A stretch of DNA of 64,000 nt from Lewinellaceae bacterium SD302 (GTDB taxonomy: Bacteria > Bacteroidota > Bacteroidia > Chitinophagales > Saprospiraceae). The notes under the pieces were generated by a model, which was not told where the DNA came from, made no database searches, and saw nothing but the letters and a program-made list of their open reading frames with translations. The DNA is taken from contig PDLQ01000011.1 in the NCBI GenBank assembly GCA_002591745.1, positions 62,001 to 126,000 of the forward strand, read 5' to 3'. Below, piece after piece: positions 41,571 through 50,254 of the stretch (positions are counted from its first letter, which is position 1; each line of letters starts with the position of its first letter). The position numbers and the translations under genes were made by a program.

Positions 41571-42659
41571 GTCTACGTTCACGTGCTCGCGGATCAACTC
41601 CACGGCTCTGCGCACCTTCCAGGGAGTGCGAATATTGATTTTCACCTCCATCTGATTGATCTTGGTGGCCGCTCCGTAGGTATCCAGCGTAGTTCCCACG
41701 ACGGGGATTTCGTACTTATCTAAGAAGTCGCGACAGGGCAAATTTTTGGCGAATTCTTCCAGGTCAGCCTTACCTGCGTTTACTACGATGCCGCTGAGCG
41801 TATTACCCGATATCCCTTTCTCTTCGAATATCTCGCAAAGGGACATCACTGCCGCTTCCATATCGCGCTTACTCACCACCACCAGCAGGTTTTGGAGGTT
41901 ATCGATTTCCTGACGGACCAGCAGACTACCACTGGCGATGTTTTCCACCTTGTTGTCCATACTACTCCGGTGAGCCAGGGTCTTCCCCTTAACCGCCAGG
42001 CGGATGGTTGACATGATCGGGCTGGAAAGTGTCTTATCGTAGGGCAGTACGCCGAGTAACGGGATGCCGAGTTTTTGCAGGTATAGCCCAACGTATTTTT
42101 TGACCTTTTCCAGCTTCTTGGGCAGCACTTTATTCACGATCACTCCGCGTACCGGTACCCGAAGTTCCCGGAAGAGCGCCAGGTTCATATTCAGTTTATC
42201 GATTGTCTTACCGATGCCACCCTCTACAATCATCACTACGGGGGCGTCCAGCATTTGAGCAACTTGGGCATTGCTTATATCGCAGACACTGCCCACGCCG
42301 GGGTGGCCGGTACCTTCGTAGACCACGAAGTCATTCTCGGCTTGCAACCGGCGGCTGGCCGGCTGGATCAACGATCGAAAATCGAATTGACTCGGATCTT
42401 CCAAATACGCCGAAGTGACCCCACGGCCGATGATGACCGGGCTATGGTCCTCTGCTTTGAGTTCAAACATCATGCTTTTAGAAAAAAGCAAGGCATCCTT
42501 GTCTACTTTCAAGTCGCCGAGATCCACGAATTCCTGGCCCACCGGTTTGCAGTAGCCCACTTTCTTGCCGCGTTCGCGAATGGCAGCCATCAGGCCCAGA
42601 GTGCTGGTGGTCTTACCCACGTGCTGGGAAGTAGCGGCGATGTATAGTCTGTCTGCCAT
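41556..42659 (-). CDS. BioD-like P-loop/DRTGG domain protein
   Basis: This 367-residue protein matches the stand-alone N-terminal part of long phosphotransacetylases. The first about 220 residues form a dethiobiotin-synthetase-like P-loop domain (TSQHVGKTTSTLGL at 10-23, then YCKPVGQEF), and the last about 110 residues are a DRTGG domain. The catalytic acyltransferase domain of Pta is absent, so it cannot make acetyl phosphate by itself. In long Pta enzymes these domains act in regulation or assembly. Its role alone is unknown. It overlaps the phosphorylase gene tail to tail by 15 bases. Confidence 0.88.
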   Translation of the reverse strand: MADRLYIAATSQHVGKTTSTLGLMAAIRERGKKVGYCKPVGQEFVDLGDLKVDKDALLFSKSMMFELKAEDHSPVIIGRGVTSAYLEDPSQFDFRSLIQPASRRLQAENDFVVYEGTGHPGVGSVCDISNAQVAQMLDAPVVMIVEGGIGKTIDKLNMNLALFRELRVPVRGVIVNKVLPKKLEKVKKYVGLYLQKLGIPLLGVLPYDKTLSSPIMSTIRLAVKGKTLAHRSSMDNKVENIASGSLLVRQEIDNLQNLLVVVSKRDMEAAVMSLCEIFEEKGISGNTLSGIVVNAGKADLEEFAKNLPCRDFLDKYEIPVVGTTLDTYGAATKINQMEVKINIRTPWKVRRAVELIREHVNVDLLFG

Positions 42660-42736
42660 TTGAATTTTTTAGTCAACTTTGGTGTACAAAATGCGGTCGA
42701 ATTTAGCCGGCTTCAAACCACGAAAACTGAAACAGC

Positions 42737-43216
42737 CTATAAAAGAGCCTCTTGCCAATTGATGAAATACTCCAGCATCGTGCGGTAAGTATTCTTGTTC
42801 CAGTAGGCCTCCGGGTGACTACCTACGTAATCGTTAAATTCAGCGTGACCTTTTTGCAGTACGTTCACCGTGGCCTCCATTTTATGATACTGGGTGCCGA
42901 CGTCGTAGCGGGTCCACTCAGCGTAATTTAATGCTTCCCGAGCCGCTTCTAACCGCTGCTGGCGGAAATAAGACATGGGAAAGAGCTTATCCGTGAAATC
43001 AGCTTCGGTGGTATTGTAAGAATGACAAGGATAGCAACTGGTCCGAATCCGGTCACCGATCTCGCTGGGTGCGTTTGCGTAGACGACAAAATCATCGGCC
43101 GGCACGCCATCCGGCACCTTGGCCTGGACGGGAATAAACTGAAGCAAGAGGAATACGCCAACCAGGATCAGCGCGATTGTTAGCCAACGGGCCATGTAAG
43201 GTCGTTTTGAGTTCAC
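42737..43216 (-). CDS. Haem-binding (c-type) membrane-anchored protein
   Basis: This 159-residue protein has an N-terminal membrane helix (about 11-29) and then a periplasmic haem-binding domain with one CxxCH site, CYPCH at 61-65, followed by SYNTTEADF. It fits the Haem_bd family of small cytochromes, often associated with peroxidase or cytochrome c proteins. An expected axial Met is found in the KLFPMSYF stretch. The partner is unknown; the di-haem peroxidase-like protein at 10.6 kb is the only obvious candidate in this window. It is divergent from lnt. Confidence 0.87.
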   Translation of the reverse strand: MNSKRPYMARWLTIALILVGVFLLLQFIPVQAKVPDGVPADDFVVYANAPSEIGDRIRTSCYPCHSYNTTEADFTDKLFPMSYFRQQRLEAAREALNYAEWTRYDVGTQYHKMEATVNVLQKGHAEFNDYVGSHPEAYWNKNTYRTMLEYFINWQEALL

Positions 43217-43243
43217 TGGTCAATGTCGGGATTTTTCTGGAAT

Positions 43244-43281
43244 TAGATCATCAGATCATTCAAACATTAGATCATTATCAA
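43244..43281 (+). repeat. Dispersed ATTAGATCATT repeat, copy 2
   Basis: ATTAGATCATCAGATCATTC is followed by AAACATTAGATCATTATC; the inner part matches the complement of 33084-33126 almost exactly. A TATCTTCG box follows at once, so the repeat lies at the upstream edge of the lnt promoter. Confidence 0.6.
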
Positions 43282-43287
43282 AACAAC

Positions 43288-43295
43288 TATCTTCG
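43288..43295 (+). promoter_or_regulatory. Putative -7 box for lnt
   Basis: TATCTTCG is close to the consensus TAnnTTTG, 24 bases before the start codon at 43319, directly after the ATTAGATCATT repeat. Confidence 0.4.
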
Positions 43296-43318
43296 CCACC
43301 CACTCGCCGGCAATTTGC

Positions 43319-45268
43319 ATGGATACAAGAAAAATCACGGTTAAAATACTCGGATTACTACTGCTGGCTCTGGCCGGAATGCTCCTGGCCGATATGCAGC
43401 AGCGTTACGCAGACCTCCAACTTTGGGGATACCGTCCGCTATGGTTTTACCTGAGTGCCTACGGTGGCTTGGTTCTCCTTCTCTATCCTTTTGATTTTGC
43501 CCAACCGCCGCCGCCCGAAGACAAAGAACTTATCCCCGAAGCAGTGAACCGCCTCAACAGTAGTCGCGCATTACTTTATTCTACGGCTACCGGACTACTG
43601 CTGGGCTTAGGGTTCCCCGGTATTGTGCCTTTTCCATTTTTGCTGCTCTTCGCTTTTGTGCCTTTGCTGCTCTTACAAAAAGAACTAAGGCTTTCCGGCG
43701 CGGCGGATTACAAGGTCTTCTTTCACGGCCTCCACGCTTTCCTGCTCTACAATATCCTGGCCACTTATTGGGTCACTAACACGGCCTTCGCTCCCGGGGT
43801 GTTTGCCGTAGTGGCCAACGCTCTACTAATGTGTATCCCCTGGATGCTCTTTCATTGGACCAGCAAGCAAACACCAAAGTTTGCTTACCTCGCACTCCCC
43901 GCTTACTGGATCGCCTTCGAATGGGGGCATTATAACTGGGACCTGAACTGGCCCTGGCTCACCCTGGGTAACGGTTTCGCCGAATTCCCGTCGCTCATCC
44001 AGTGGTATAGCTATACCGGTGCGCTTGGCGGAGGGATTTGGATCTGGGCCTTCAACCTTTTCGTTTTACGCACGGTGGCAGCCACTCCGGTCGACTTCCT
44101 CTGGTCTACCCCCGGCGGTTCTCCCTACCATGCCCTGGCTGTAAAGGGCAGAAGCCTACCCTGGTGGGTAATCCCTATTTTGATTATCCCGCCCATCTTT
44201 TCTGTGTACAGTTTTCGGACTAACAAACCTGTCCAGCCTGACTTTCAGTCGGACGGAGTAGCAAAGTCTGCAAACAACACGGAGCAAGCCGCTCCCGGGC
44301 GGACGATCAAAGTAGTCGCCGTCCAACCCAACTTCGAACCTCATTTCGAAAAATTCTCTATCCCCGCCCGAGCTACCCTGGACACCTTCCTGAACATCAG
44401 TGAGGCTGCCCTGGCCGCTCACCCAGAGATCGACTACCTGATCTTCCCCGAAACCAGTTTCGACAGCGTTGACGAAGACGACATCTTGGCCTCACGAGAC
44501 CTTCGCCTTATTCAGGACCGGCTGGGAAATCGTGGCATCAAATACCTCGTCACCGGTTATGACGGCTACCATATCTTCGGCCCTGGCGAAACCCGCAGTC
44601 CTGCGGTCAGAACCTCCCGAAACAACCCGCAACTAGAATTCGAGGCCCTTAATGCTGCCCTGCAGCTAGACCTGCAAAGCCCGGCGGTACAATCCTATCG
44701 CAAGGGTGTTTTCGTTCCCGGTGCGGAAAGCTTTCCGTTTCGGGATTATCTCGGCTTTGCTCTCCCGCTGGTAGATGCCCTGGGTGGTTCTCCCGCCGGA
44801 AGAGGCACTCAGCAAACCCGTGACCCTTTCGTTAGCCCGCTGGCCAAAATCGCCCCGGTGATCTGCTACGAATCTGTCTTTGGCGAATTCTTTACGGGAT
44901 ACATCAATGAAGGTGCCCAGGCCGCTTTCGTTATGACCAATGACGGCTGGTGGGACAATACTTCTGGCTACAAACAGCACCTCTACATCAGCAGCTTGCG
45001 AGCCATTGAAACCCGTCGTGCGGTCGTGCGGTCAGCCAATGTTGGGGCTACGGCCTTCATCGACCGCCGTGGACATATCCAGCAAAGCACGGAATATAAC
45101 CGGGCTGGTTACCTCTATGGGGAAGTCCTCCTCAATGACGAGCTAACTTTTTACGTGCATTACGGCGACAAAATCCCGTTAATCCTGACCGTCCTATCAA
45201 TGCTTTTCCTGATCCAGACGTTGTATCTCCGGTTGCGGCCAGCCCGGTCGCAGCGGCGGGATGATTAG
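43319..45268 (+). CDS. lnt: Apolipoprotein N-acyltransferase
   Basis: This 649-residue protein matches Lnt, which adds the third fatty acid to lipoproteins at the inner membrane. The N-terminal about 330 residues hold several membrane helices, and the C-terminal nitrilase domain carries the catalytic triad: Glu in FPETSFD (near 378), Lys in SYRKGVFVPGAE (near 462) and Cys in VICYESVFGEF (near 516). A final helix anchors the end (about 618-636). It is longer than E. coli Lnt (512), as usual in Bacteroidota. A 42-bp dispersed repeat (44225-44266) is read in frame as NKPVQPDFQSDGVAK in the linker before the nitrilase domain. The stop lies inside the reading frame of the next gene, so coupling is likely. 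Several lipoproteins in this window are expected substrates. Confidence 0.95.
   Translation: MDTRKITVKILGLLLLALAGMLLADMQQRYADLQLWGYRPLWFYLSAYGGLVLLLYPFDFAQPPPPEDKELIPEAVNRLNSSRALLYSTATGLLLGLGFPGIVPFPFLLLFAFVPLLLLQKELRLSGAADYKVFFHGLHAFLLYNILATYWVTNTAFAPGVFAVVANALLMCIPWMLFHWTSKQTPKFAYLALPAYWIAFEWGHYNWDLNWPWLTLGNGFAEFPSLIQWYSYTGALGGGIWIWAFNLFVLRTVAATPVDFLWSTPGGSPYHALAVKGRSLPWWVIPILIIPPIFSVYSFRTNKPVQPDFQSDGVAKSANNTEQAAPGRTIKVVAVQPNFEPHFEKFSIPARATLDTFLNISEAALAAHPEIDYLIFPETSFDSVDEDDILASRDLRLIQDRLGNRGIKYLVTGYDGYHIFGPGETRSPAVRTSRNNPQLEFEALNAALQLDLQSPAVQSYRKGVFVPGAESFPFRDYLGFALPLVDALGGSPAGRGTQQTRDPFVSPLAKIAPVICYESVFGEFFTGYINEGAQAAFVMTNDGWWDNTSGYKQHLYISSLRAIETRRAVVRSANVGATAFIDRRGHIQQSTEYNRAGYLYGEVLLNDELTFYVHYGDKIPLILTVLSMLFLIQTLYLRLRPARSQRRDD
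44225..44266 (+). repeat. 42-bp in-gene dispersed repeat, copy 1
   Basis: Starts AAACCTGTCCAGCC and ends GGACGGAGTAGCAAAG. It matches 50520-50561 at 39 of 42 positions. It lies in the lnt linker and is read in frame. Its end GTAGCAAAG resembles that of the decamer family. Confidence 0.85.
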
Positions 45269-45272
45269 CGTT

Positions 45273-47204
45273 ATGATAAAAAAAAGCCCCCGGTGGAGGG
45301 CCTCCGGCCTGAAGTACTCGTTAGAGCAGCAACTGGAGATCTCCGGTGAAAACAATTGGTCGACCCCGGTAATCTATCGGGATGGTCCGAGGTATTCGCC
45401 AGAGCAGAAAAGGCAACAACATTCGGGCCAGAGGTTCTCGACCCTGTGGATTCTACTGATTGTGTTTTTACCAACACTGCTACTTTGCAGCCACTTGAAT
45501 GGCCAAAAATTAGAGCTGAACATCCAAACTGATGATTTTAGCTGGGAAGATAATGTACCCTCCTTTACCAGTCTCAGTGAGCTGAATGACTACCTCACCG
45601 AATGGAGAGACCGCCAATTTCAAGATGCCTACTGGGAGGCCTCAGTAGATAGTTTGTTGCAACTGGACTCTCTTAACTACCAAGCTCACCTGCATCGTGG
45701 ACCGGCCTATCAATGGCAAGATTTGCGCCCCGACGCTACAATCCCACCCCGTTGGTTGAGCAAGGCGGGCTTTCGGACCAGGCTATTTCGCAAGGGTCGA
45801 CTGCTGGTTCACGAAGATTGGCTGATTGTCCGTGACAGCCTGGCCAGCACAGCGGCGAATAACGGCTATCCGTTTGCTTCCGTGGGGCTGGACAGTATTG
45901 AATGGTCAGCTCCGGGAGTACTAAGCGCCGGCATTTTTATTGACCGGGACAGCTTGATATTTTTCGGCGCACCCCGTATCCCGGAGGGTGCCCGCATCAA
46001 CCAAACTTTTATTCAACGTTACCTGAACATCACACCGGGAGAGCCCTACAATCGGCGTACTATACAACGTTTGCCAAACCGGCTGCGACGATTGCCCTAC
46101 CTGAAGCTCCGGGGAGACCCCACGGTGACTTTTGAGGGCAATGAGGCCATCATCGAACTTCCCCTGGAGCGTAAAGCCGCCAGTCGGTTCGATTTCGTGA
46201 TCGGCGTACTGCCCAATAGCGCTCAGACGGGCAACTTGCTGATTACCGGAGAGCTGAACGGAGAGTTGCAAAATGGCTTGGGACAAGGTGAGCGCATTGC
46301 CGTCCGTTTTCAGCAATTACGGCCCCAGACCCAGGAATTGCAGCTTCAATTCGAGTATCCTTACTTACTCAATCTCCCTTTCGGCTTGGCTGTCGAGGGA
46401 GATCTCTATCGCCGCGACACCCAGTTCATCAACCTGAATTACCGTTTGGCGGCGACCTACCGCTGGCGAACAGCCAACCGGATCGATGTCTTCTGGAGCC
46501 GTCGCCAGACCAACCTACTCGGCTTCGATGAAAGCCGGGTAGTCATTACCGATCAGCTGCCGGATACCCTGGACGTCAGGCGTTCTTTTTTTGGTTTGGG
46601 CATCGACCGGGATGAAACCGATCAAGTCTTTAATCCTCGCCGCGGTTACCGTCTCGGGCTGAGTCTGTCTGCGGGTAATCGGCGTATCAAGCGTAACCAA
46701 AAACTACTGGATCTTGGCCTGGGGCCACGCTACGACAGCCTTGAACTTGATAACGCCCAGTACAACCTGACCGGGCAAGTACAGTATTATCGCCCTTTAC
46801 TAGCCGGTACGGTACTCTACCTGGGGGTTAATGCAGGTGCTTATCTCAGCGATGCCCCCCTGTTGCCCAATGAGCAATATCGACTTGGTGGTGCTAAGCT
46901 ACTAAGGGGTTTTGACGAGCAGCAGGTATTCGCATCTTCCTATGCCATCCTCACTACGGAGTTGCGGTTATTACTGGGCCGTGATGCCTATCTCTATACC
47001 TTCGGTGATTTTGCTTACGTTAATCCCCGCAATCAGGCCATCCCCGATGCCCCCAATGACTACCCCCTTGGTTTTGGAGCGGGGCTGAGTTTTAATTCAA
47101 AAGCCGGCATTTTTGCGGTGAGCCTGGCTTTAGGTCGTCGCAGTGGAGAAGTTTTAGACGTAGGGGCGCCTAAGGTACATTTTGGCTATTTGAGTGTATT
47201 TTAA
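45273..47204 (+). CDS. BamA/TamA-family outer-membrane beta-barrel protein
   Basis: The product is 643 residues long from the ATG at 45273. From about residue 44 there is a normal signal peptide (FSTLWILLIVFLPTLLLCSHLNGQ), then one or two POTRA-like segments (INQTFIQRYLNITPGEPYNRRTIQ... about 240-300) and a C-terminal barrel typical of Omp85 proteins (LGLGIDRDETDQVFNPRRGYRLGLSLSAG, and LRGFDEQQVFASSYAILTTELR, the conserved L6-loop RGF). It may insert barrel proteins or export a substrate. The 43-residue stretch before the signal peptide is odd, with repeated YSLEQ/YSPEQ/FST motifs and an A-run of eight at the start, so the true start is uncertain. It overlaps or abuts lnt. Confidence 0.85.
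   Translation: MIKKSPRWRASGLKYSLEQQLEISGENNWSTPVIYRDGPRYSPEQKRQQHSGQRFSTLWILLIVFLPTLLLCSHLNGQKLELNIQTDDFSWEDNVPSFTSLSELNDYLTEWRDRQFQDAYWEASVDSLLQLDSLNYQAHLHRGPAYQWQDLRPDATIPPRWLSKAGFRTRLFRKGRLLVHEDWLIVRDSLASTAANNGYPFASVGLDSIEWSAPGVLSAGIFIDRDSLIFFGAPRIPEGARINQTFIQRYLNITPGEPYNRRTIQRLPNRLRRLPYLKLRGDPTVTFEGNEAIIELPLERKAASRFDFVIGVLPNSAQTGNLLITGELNGELQNGLGQGERIAVRFQQLRPQTQELQLQFEYPYLLNLPFGLAVEGDLYRRDTQFINLNYRLAATYRWRTANRIDVFWSRRQTNLLGFDESRVVITDQLPDTLDVRRSFFGLGIDRDETDQVFNPRRGYRLGLSLSAGNRRIKRNQKLLDLGLGPRYDSLELDNAQYNLTGQVQYYRPLLAGTVLYLGVNAGAYLSDAPLLPNEQYRLGGAKLLRGFDEQQVFASSYAILTTELRLLLGRDAYLYTFGDFAYVNPRNQAIPDAPNDYPLGFGAGLSFNSKAGIFAVSLALGRRSGEVLDVGAPKVHFGYLSVF
45478..45487 (-). repeat. Dispersed decamer CAAAGTAGCA
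   Basis: Exact copy on the minus strand, followed there by GTG, inside the signal-peptide region of the BamA-like gene and read as LLLCS. Confidence 0.7.
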
Positions 47205-47307
47205 TGGATTCATTCCGAATATCTGTCAATCAATTAATGGATACAGGCTGTAAATCCACCAAAACGGCTATTTTTGCCGAGTTTCCCCTTGTCTCCAAAA
47301 CCGATCC

Positions 47308-49245
47308 ATGTTATTTCGTTCCCTACTGGCCGTAGGGGTGCTGTTATCGACGTGCATTAGCTTCCTCAAAACGCAAAGCGACGACAACTTTTTTGTTGAC
47401 GTTGCCTCCGCCAGCGTTCCCGAAGCCGGCACGACCAGCATCCAGCTTACCGCCGCTACTTTCGACAGTCTCGTTTCCGTACAGTTCTCCGTCAACTGGG
47501 ATACTTCCGTGGTGACTTACACCGGTTTTTCTATCGTGGATCTTCCAACCATCTCCGTGGGTATTACCGCCGTGGAAGAAGGGCAATTACGCATCAGCTG
47601 GTTCAGCCCTGACGGCATGCCCCAAACCGAAATGGACGAACTGGGATTGGTGAGCATCCAGTTTCAGGCCGTCGGGCCGGTTGGTTCTAGTACCGAAGTG
47701 GATATTACCGATGATCCATTGGCGCGTCAGGTTTTTCGTGGACTACCCCAGGCAGGAAATTTTTACGAGATTGATTTTTTGCATCAGTCAGGAATCGTCA
47801 CTATTGAAGACCCGACCCAGCTAAACGTTCAATTTTCTCCCCAGCCGGTAAGTTGTTTCGGTGGTATGGACGGTAGCATTGAGTTTACAACCAACGCCGA
47901 CCCACAGGATTTTACTTTTAACTGGATCGGGCCGGACGGCAGTGCCCTCACGCCACCACTAAGTGAATTAGCCGCCGGATTATATCAACTAATGGTTCTG
48001 GACCAGGACGGCATGACGGTATTCACCGGCCAGACAATCATCACTCAGCCTGCGGAAGCGATCAGCCTCAACGTTGATTCCCTAACTCCCGCCAACTGTA
48101 GTACAGATGGGAACATTCAACTTTCAGCTTTCGGTGGAACCAGTCCTTACGTTTTCTCAACTAACGACAATAGCAATGTTGACGGTACTTTTTCGGATAT
48201 TCCGTTTGGCAATTACTCCGCCACTGTGACCGACGCGAATGGATGTACAGATAGTACAGGCTTTACGATTGAACAAATTTCTTTTCCCAACCTGGAATTC
48301 GGAGCGACCATTCGCAGCTTATGTGGGGTGGATTCCGTCCGACTAGGACCTAGCGGGGAATTGGGGGAGCTTTCCTTCAATTGGTCTACGGGAAGCACAG
48401 ACAGTGAAATAAGTGTAACTATAGCCGGCGAGTACGGTCTTACGGTTACGGGACAAGGCGGCTGCATCGGCCTGGCCAATTATGTGGTCACCGCCGGGCC
48501 GGGCGGCGTAGATCCGATACTGCTAACCGAAGCTACGGGCATTTGCCCCGGCGACAGCCTACTGTTGGAAGTAAGTGGCGGCACGAATTTCAACTGGATC
48601 AACGGAGCAAGTTTTTTAGATCGGCAAAATGGAAACGTAGTCATAGCTTCTCCACCAGAGAGTTTTGAGTTCCTGGTAGAAGTTACCGACGGCTGTAATA
48701 CGCAGGACACCATGACAGTTACAGTAGAAGTATTTCAAATTCTGGCCAGCGCCGGGCCGGATACCTGCGTAGCCCTTGGATTACCTTTACAACTTAGTGC
48801 CTCAGGGGGTGTTTTTTACGAATGGATGGCCAGTGAATACCCCGTCAGCAACCCTATGCTAGGTAACCCGACCGTAGCGCCCGAGGAAACGACTACTTAC
48901 CAAGTACTCATCGAAGATATTAACGGTTGTCTGACTGAAGACGAGGTGACCGTAGAGATTGCGCCTGATCCCGTGGGCACGATTCTCCCTGTCAACATCA
49001 TTACTCCCAATGGTGACAGGGCAAACGATGTCCTGGAGTTTGACGGCATCGAAAAATTTGGCTCCAATAGCCTGCGTATTTACAACCGCTCCGGCCGCCT
49101 GGTTTACAACAAGCTCAATTACCAGAGCGACAGCGAGCGCTTTACGGGTGATTACCTAGACGCTCCTCTGCCCGCCGGCACTTACTTCTACGTCCTTAAA
49201 TTCCGCGATGGCACCATCAAGCAGTCGCTGGCCATTCTTCGATGA
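47308..49245 (+). CDS. SprB-like cell-surface protein with type B T9SS sorting domain
   Basis: This 645-residue exported protein starts with a signal sequence (MLFRSLLAVGVLLSTCISF), then a cohesin-like domain (about 28-160), followed by SprB-like modules (two clear ones, PVSCFGGMDGSIEF and PANCSTDGNIQLSAFGG, about 172-325). Ig-like segments follow (to about 555), and it ends in the gliding-motility-associated type B sorting domain (NIITPNGDRANDVLEFDGIEKF... about 568-645). It should be exported through SprA and held on the cell surface. It is paired with a PorP/SprF-like gene whose start overlaps its stop by four bases, the standard pairing in which SprF-type proteins serve one partner. Adhesion is the likely role. 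Confidence 0.92.
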   Translation: MLFRSLLAVGVLLSTCISFLKTQSDDNFFVDVASASVPEAGTTSIQLTAATFDSLVSVQFSVNWDTSVVTYTGFSIVDLPTISVGITAVEEGQLRISWFSPDGMPQTEMDELGLVSIQFQAVGPVGSSTEVDITDDPLARQVFRGLPQAGNFYEIDFLHQSGIVTIEDPTQLNVQFSPQPVSCFGGMDGSIEFTTNADPQDFTFNWIGPDGSALTPPLSELAAGLYQLMVLDQDGMTVFTGQTIITQPAEAISLNVDSLTPANCSTDGNIQLSAFGGTSPYVFSTNDNSNVDGTFSDIPFGNYSATVTDANGCTDSTGFTIEQISFPNLEFGATIRSLCGVDSVRLGPSGELGELSFNWSTGSTDSEISVTIAGEYGLTVTGQGGCIGLANYVVTAGPGGVDPILLTEATGICPGDSLLLEVSGGTNFNWINGASFLDRQNGNVVIASPPESFEFLVEVTDGCNTQDTMTVTVEVFQILASAGPDTCVALGLPLQLSASGGVFYEWMASEYPVSNPMLGNPTVAPEETTTYQVLIEDINGCLTEDEVTVEIAPDPVGTILPVNIITPNGDRANDVLEFDGIEKFGSNSLRIYNRSGRLVYNKLNYQSDSERFTGDYLDAPLPAGTYFYVLKFRDGTIKQSLAILR

Positions 49246-50222
49246 ACATGCCGAAATTATTCCTCTTCCTGTTATCTACTACTCTGTTTTTCGGTCAGCA
49301 ACTGTCAGGTCAGCAACTCGGCACCGGCAGCCCGCTGGCCGACGAAACTGACTTCTTGTCGAATCCAGCCATTACCGCTGCAGATCGGATTACGACCATC
49401 AGTGCCGGCATCACCAGTGAGTGGCTCGGTTTCAATGACGCCCCTACTACCCTTTTCGCAGCCGGCCAGTTAGCTATTAAAAATCAACCGATCAGCCTCG
49501 GCCTTTTCGTTGAGTCTGATGAGTTTCTTCCCTTCACTCAACGAAGCGTCGGACTCACTTACGCCTACCACTTAGGTGGCTACGGGCGCAAAATAGGTAA
49601 TGGGAAAAGAAGTTTTTCTGGCCAGCGCAAGCGAGGTCAGCTATCCATTGGATTATCTACGGCCTTTCGGCAAACGGCTTTTGACCCACGCAATCTTGTC
49701 AGCAGCGATCCTACCGACCAACTCTTTCCGGCCGGTAGTGAAATGAACTCAACTTCACCGGTAATCGGAGCTGGGGTTTACTACCTCAGTGCGCTTTCCG
49801 GGCCGGAAGGTAAGAGTTTTGGCAGCCTTGGGTTGGCCTTTCGCCAGATCATCGATTTCACTGAAGAGAATAGCGATGACTTCGCCGGTCTGCCCCAGGA
49901 CCTACACGGCAACTTGGTACTCCGCTACCACCACGAGGCCTCTGATTTCATTCTGAAGCCCCAGTTACGGCTGGACTTTGCGGCCAACAGTCCTTCCTCA
50001 GCCCGTTTCACTATTATCGCCGAAAGAGCGGCCCGTTACTGGGGTGGGTTGAGTTACAACATCAACCAAAGTATCGCCTTACAAACGGGTTATGTAATTT
50101 CCCCAAAAAATAGCGACAATCAACTAAGAATCGGAGCACTGGGCACCTTCAATATGGGTAGTGCGGTAAGTGACCGGGGGCTGGGGTACTCAGCTTTTTT
50201 GGCTTATCGATTAAGAAAGTAA
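49242..50222 (+). CDS. PorP/SprF-family T9SS membrane protein
   Basis: This 326-residue protein has a signal peptide (MNMPKLFLFLLSTTLFFGQQLSG) and the opening of the PorP/SprF family (DETDFLSNPAITAADRITTISAGITSEW), followed by beta-barrel-like strands to the end (AFLAYRLRK). Such proteins sit in the outer membrane and are needed to secrete or attach the type B cargo encoded next to them. The four-base overlap with the SprB-like gene makes that protein its presumed cargo. ATG at 49242 or at codon 3 (49248) are both possible starts. Confidence 0.93.
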   Translation: MNMPKLFLFLLSTTLFFGQQLSGQQLGTGSPLADETDFLSNPAITAADRITTISAGITSEWLGFNDAPTTLFAAGQLAIKNQPISLGLFVESDEFLPFTQRSVGLTYAYHLGGYGRKIGNGKRSFSGQRKRGQLSIGLSTAFRQTAFDPRNLVSSDPTDQLFPAGSEMNSTSPVIGAGVYYLSALSGPEGKSFGSLGLAFRQIIDFTEENSDDFAGLPQDLHGNLVLRYHHEASDFILKPQLRLDFAANSPSSARFTIIAERAARYWGGLSYNINQSIALQTGYVISPKNSDNQLRIGALGTFNMGSAVSDRGLGYSAFLAYRLRK

Positions 50223-50223
50223 C

Positions 50224-50254
50224 CTAAGGTGAGAGTTTGAGCTTAACTCCTTAG
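50224..50254. terminator. Hairpin between convergent sprF-like and GHMP kinase genes
   Basis: CTAAG and CTTAG enclose an inner stem GAGTT/AACTC with a GTGA bulge. It fills the 28-base spacer and reaches the stop of the minus-strand gene. Weak, with no long T-tract. Confidence 0.4.

Noticed and set aside
45290-45320. Hairpin GGAGG-G-CCTCC after the A-run as a terminator of lnt
   Set aside because: It lies inside the next reading frame and has no T-tract. The two genes are probably co-transcribed.
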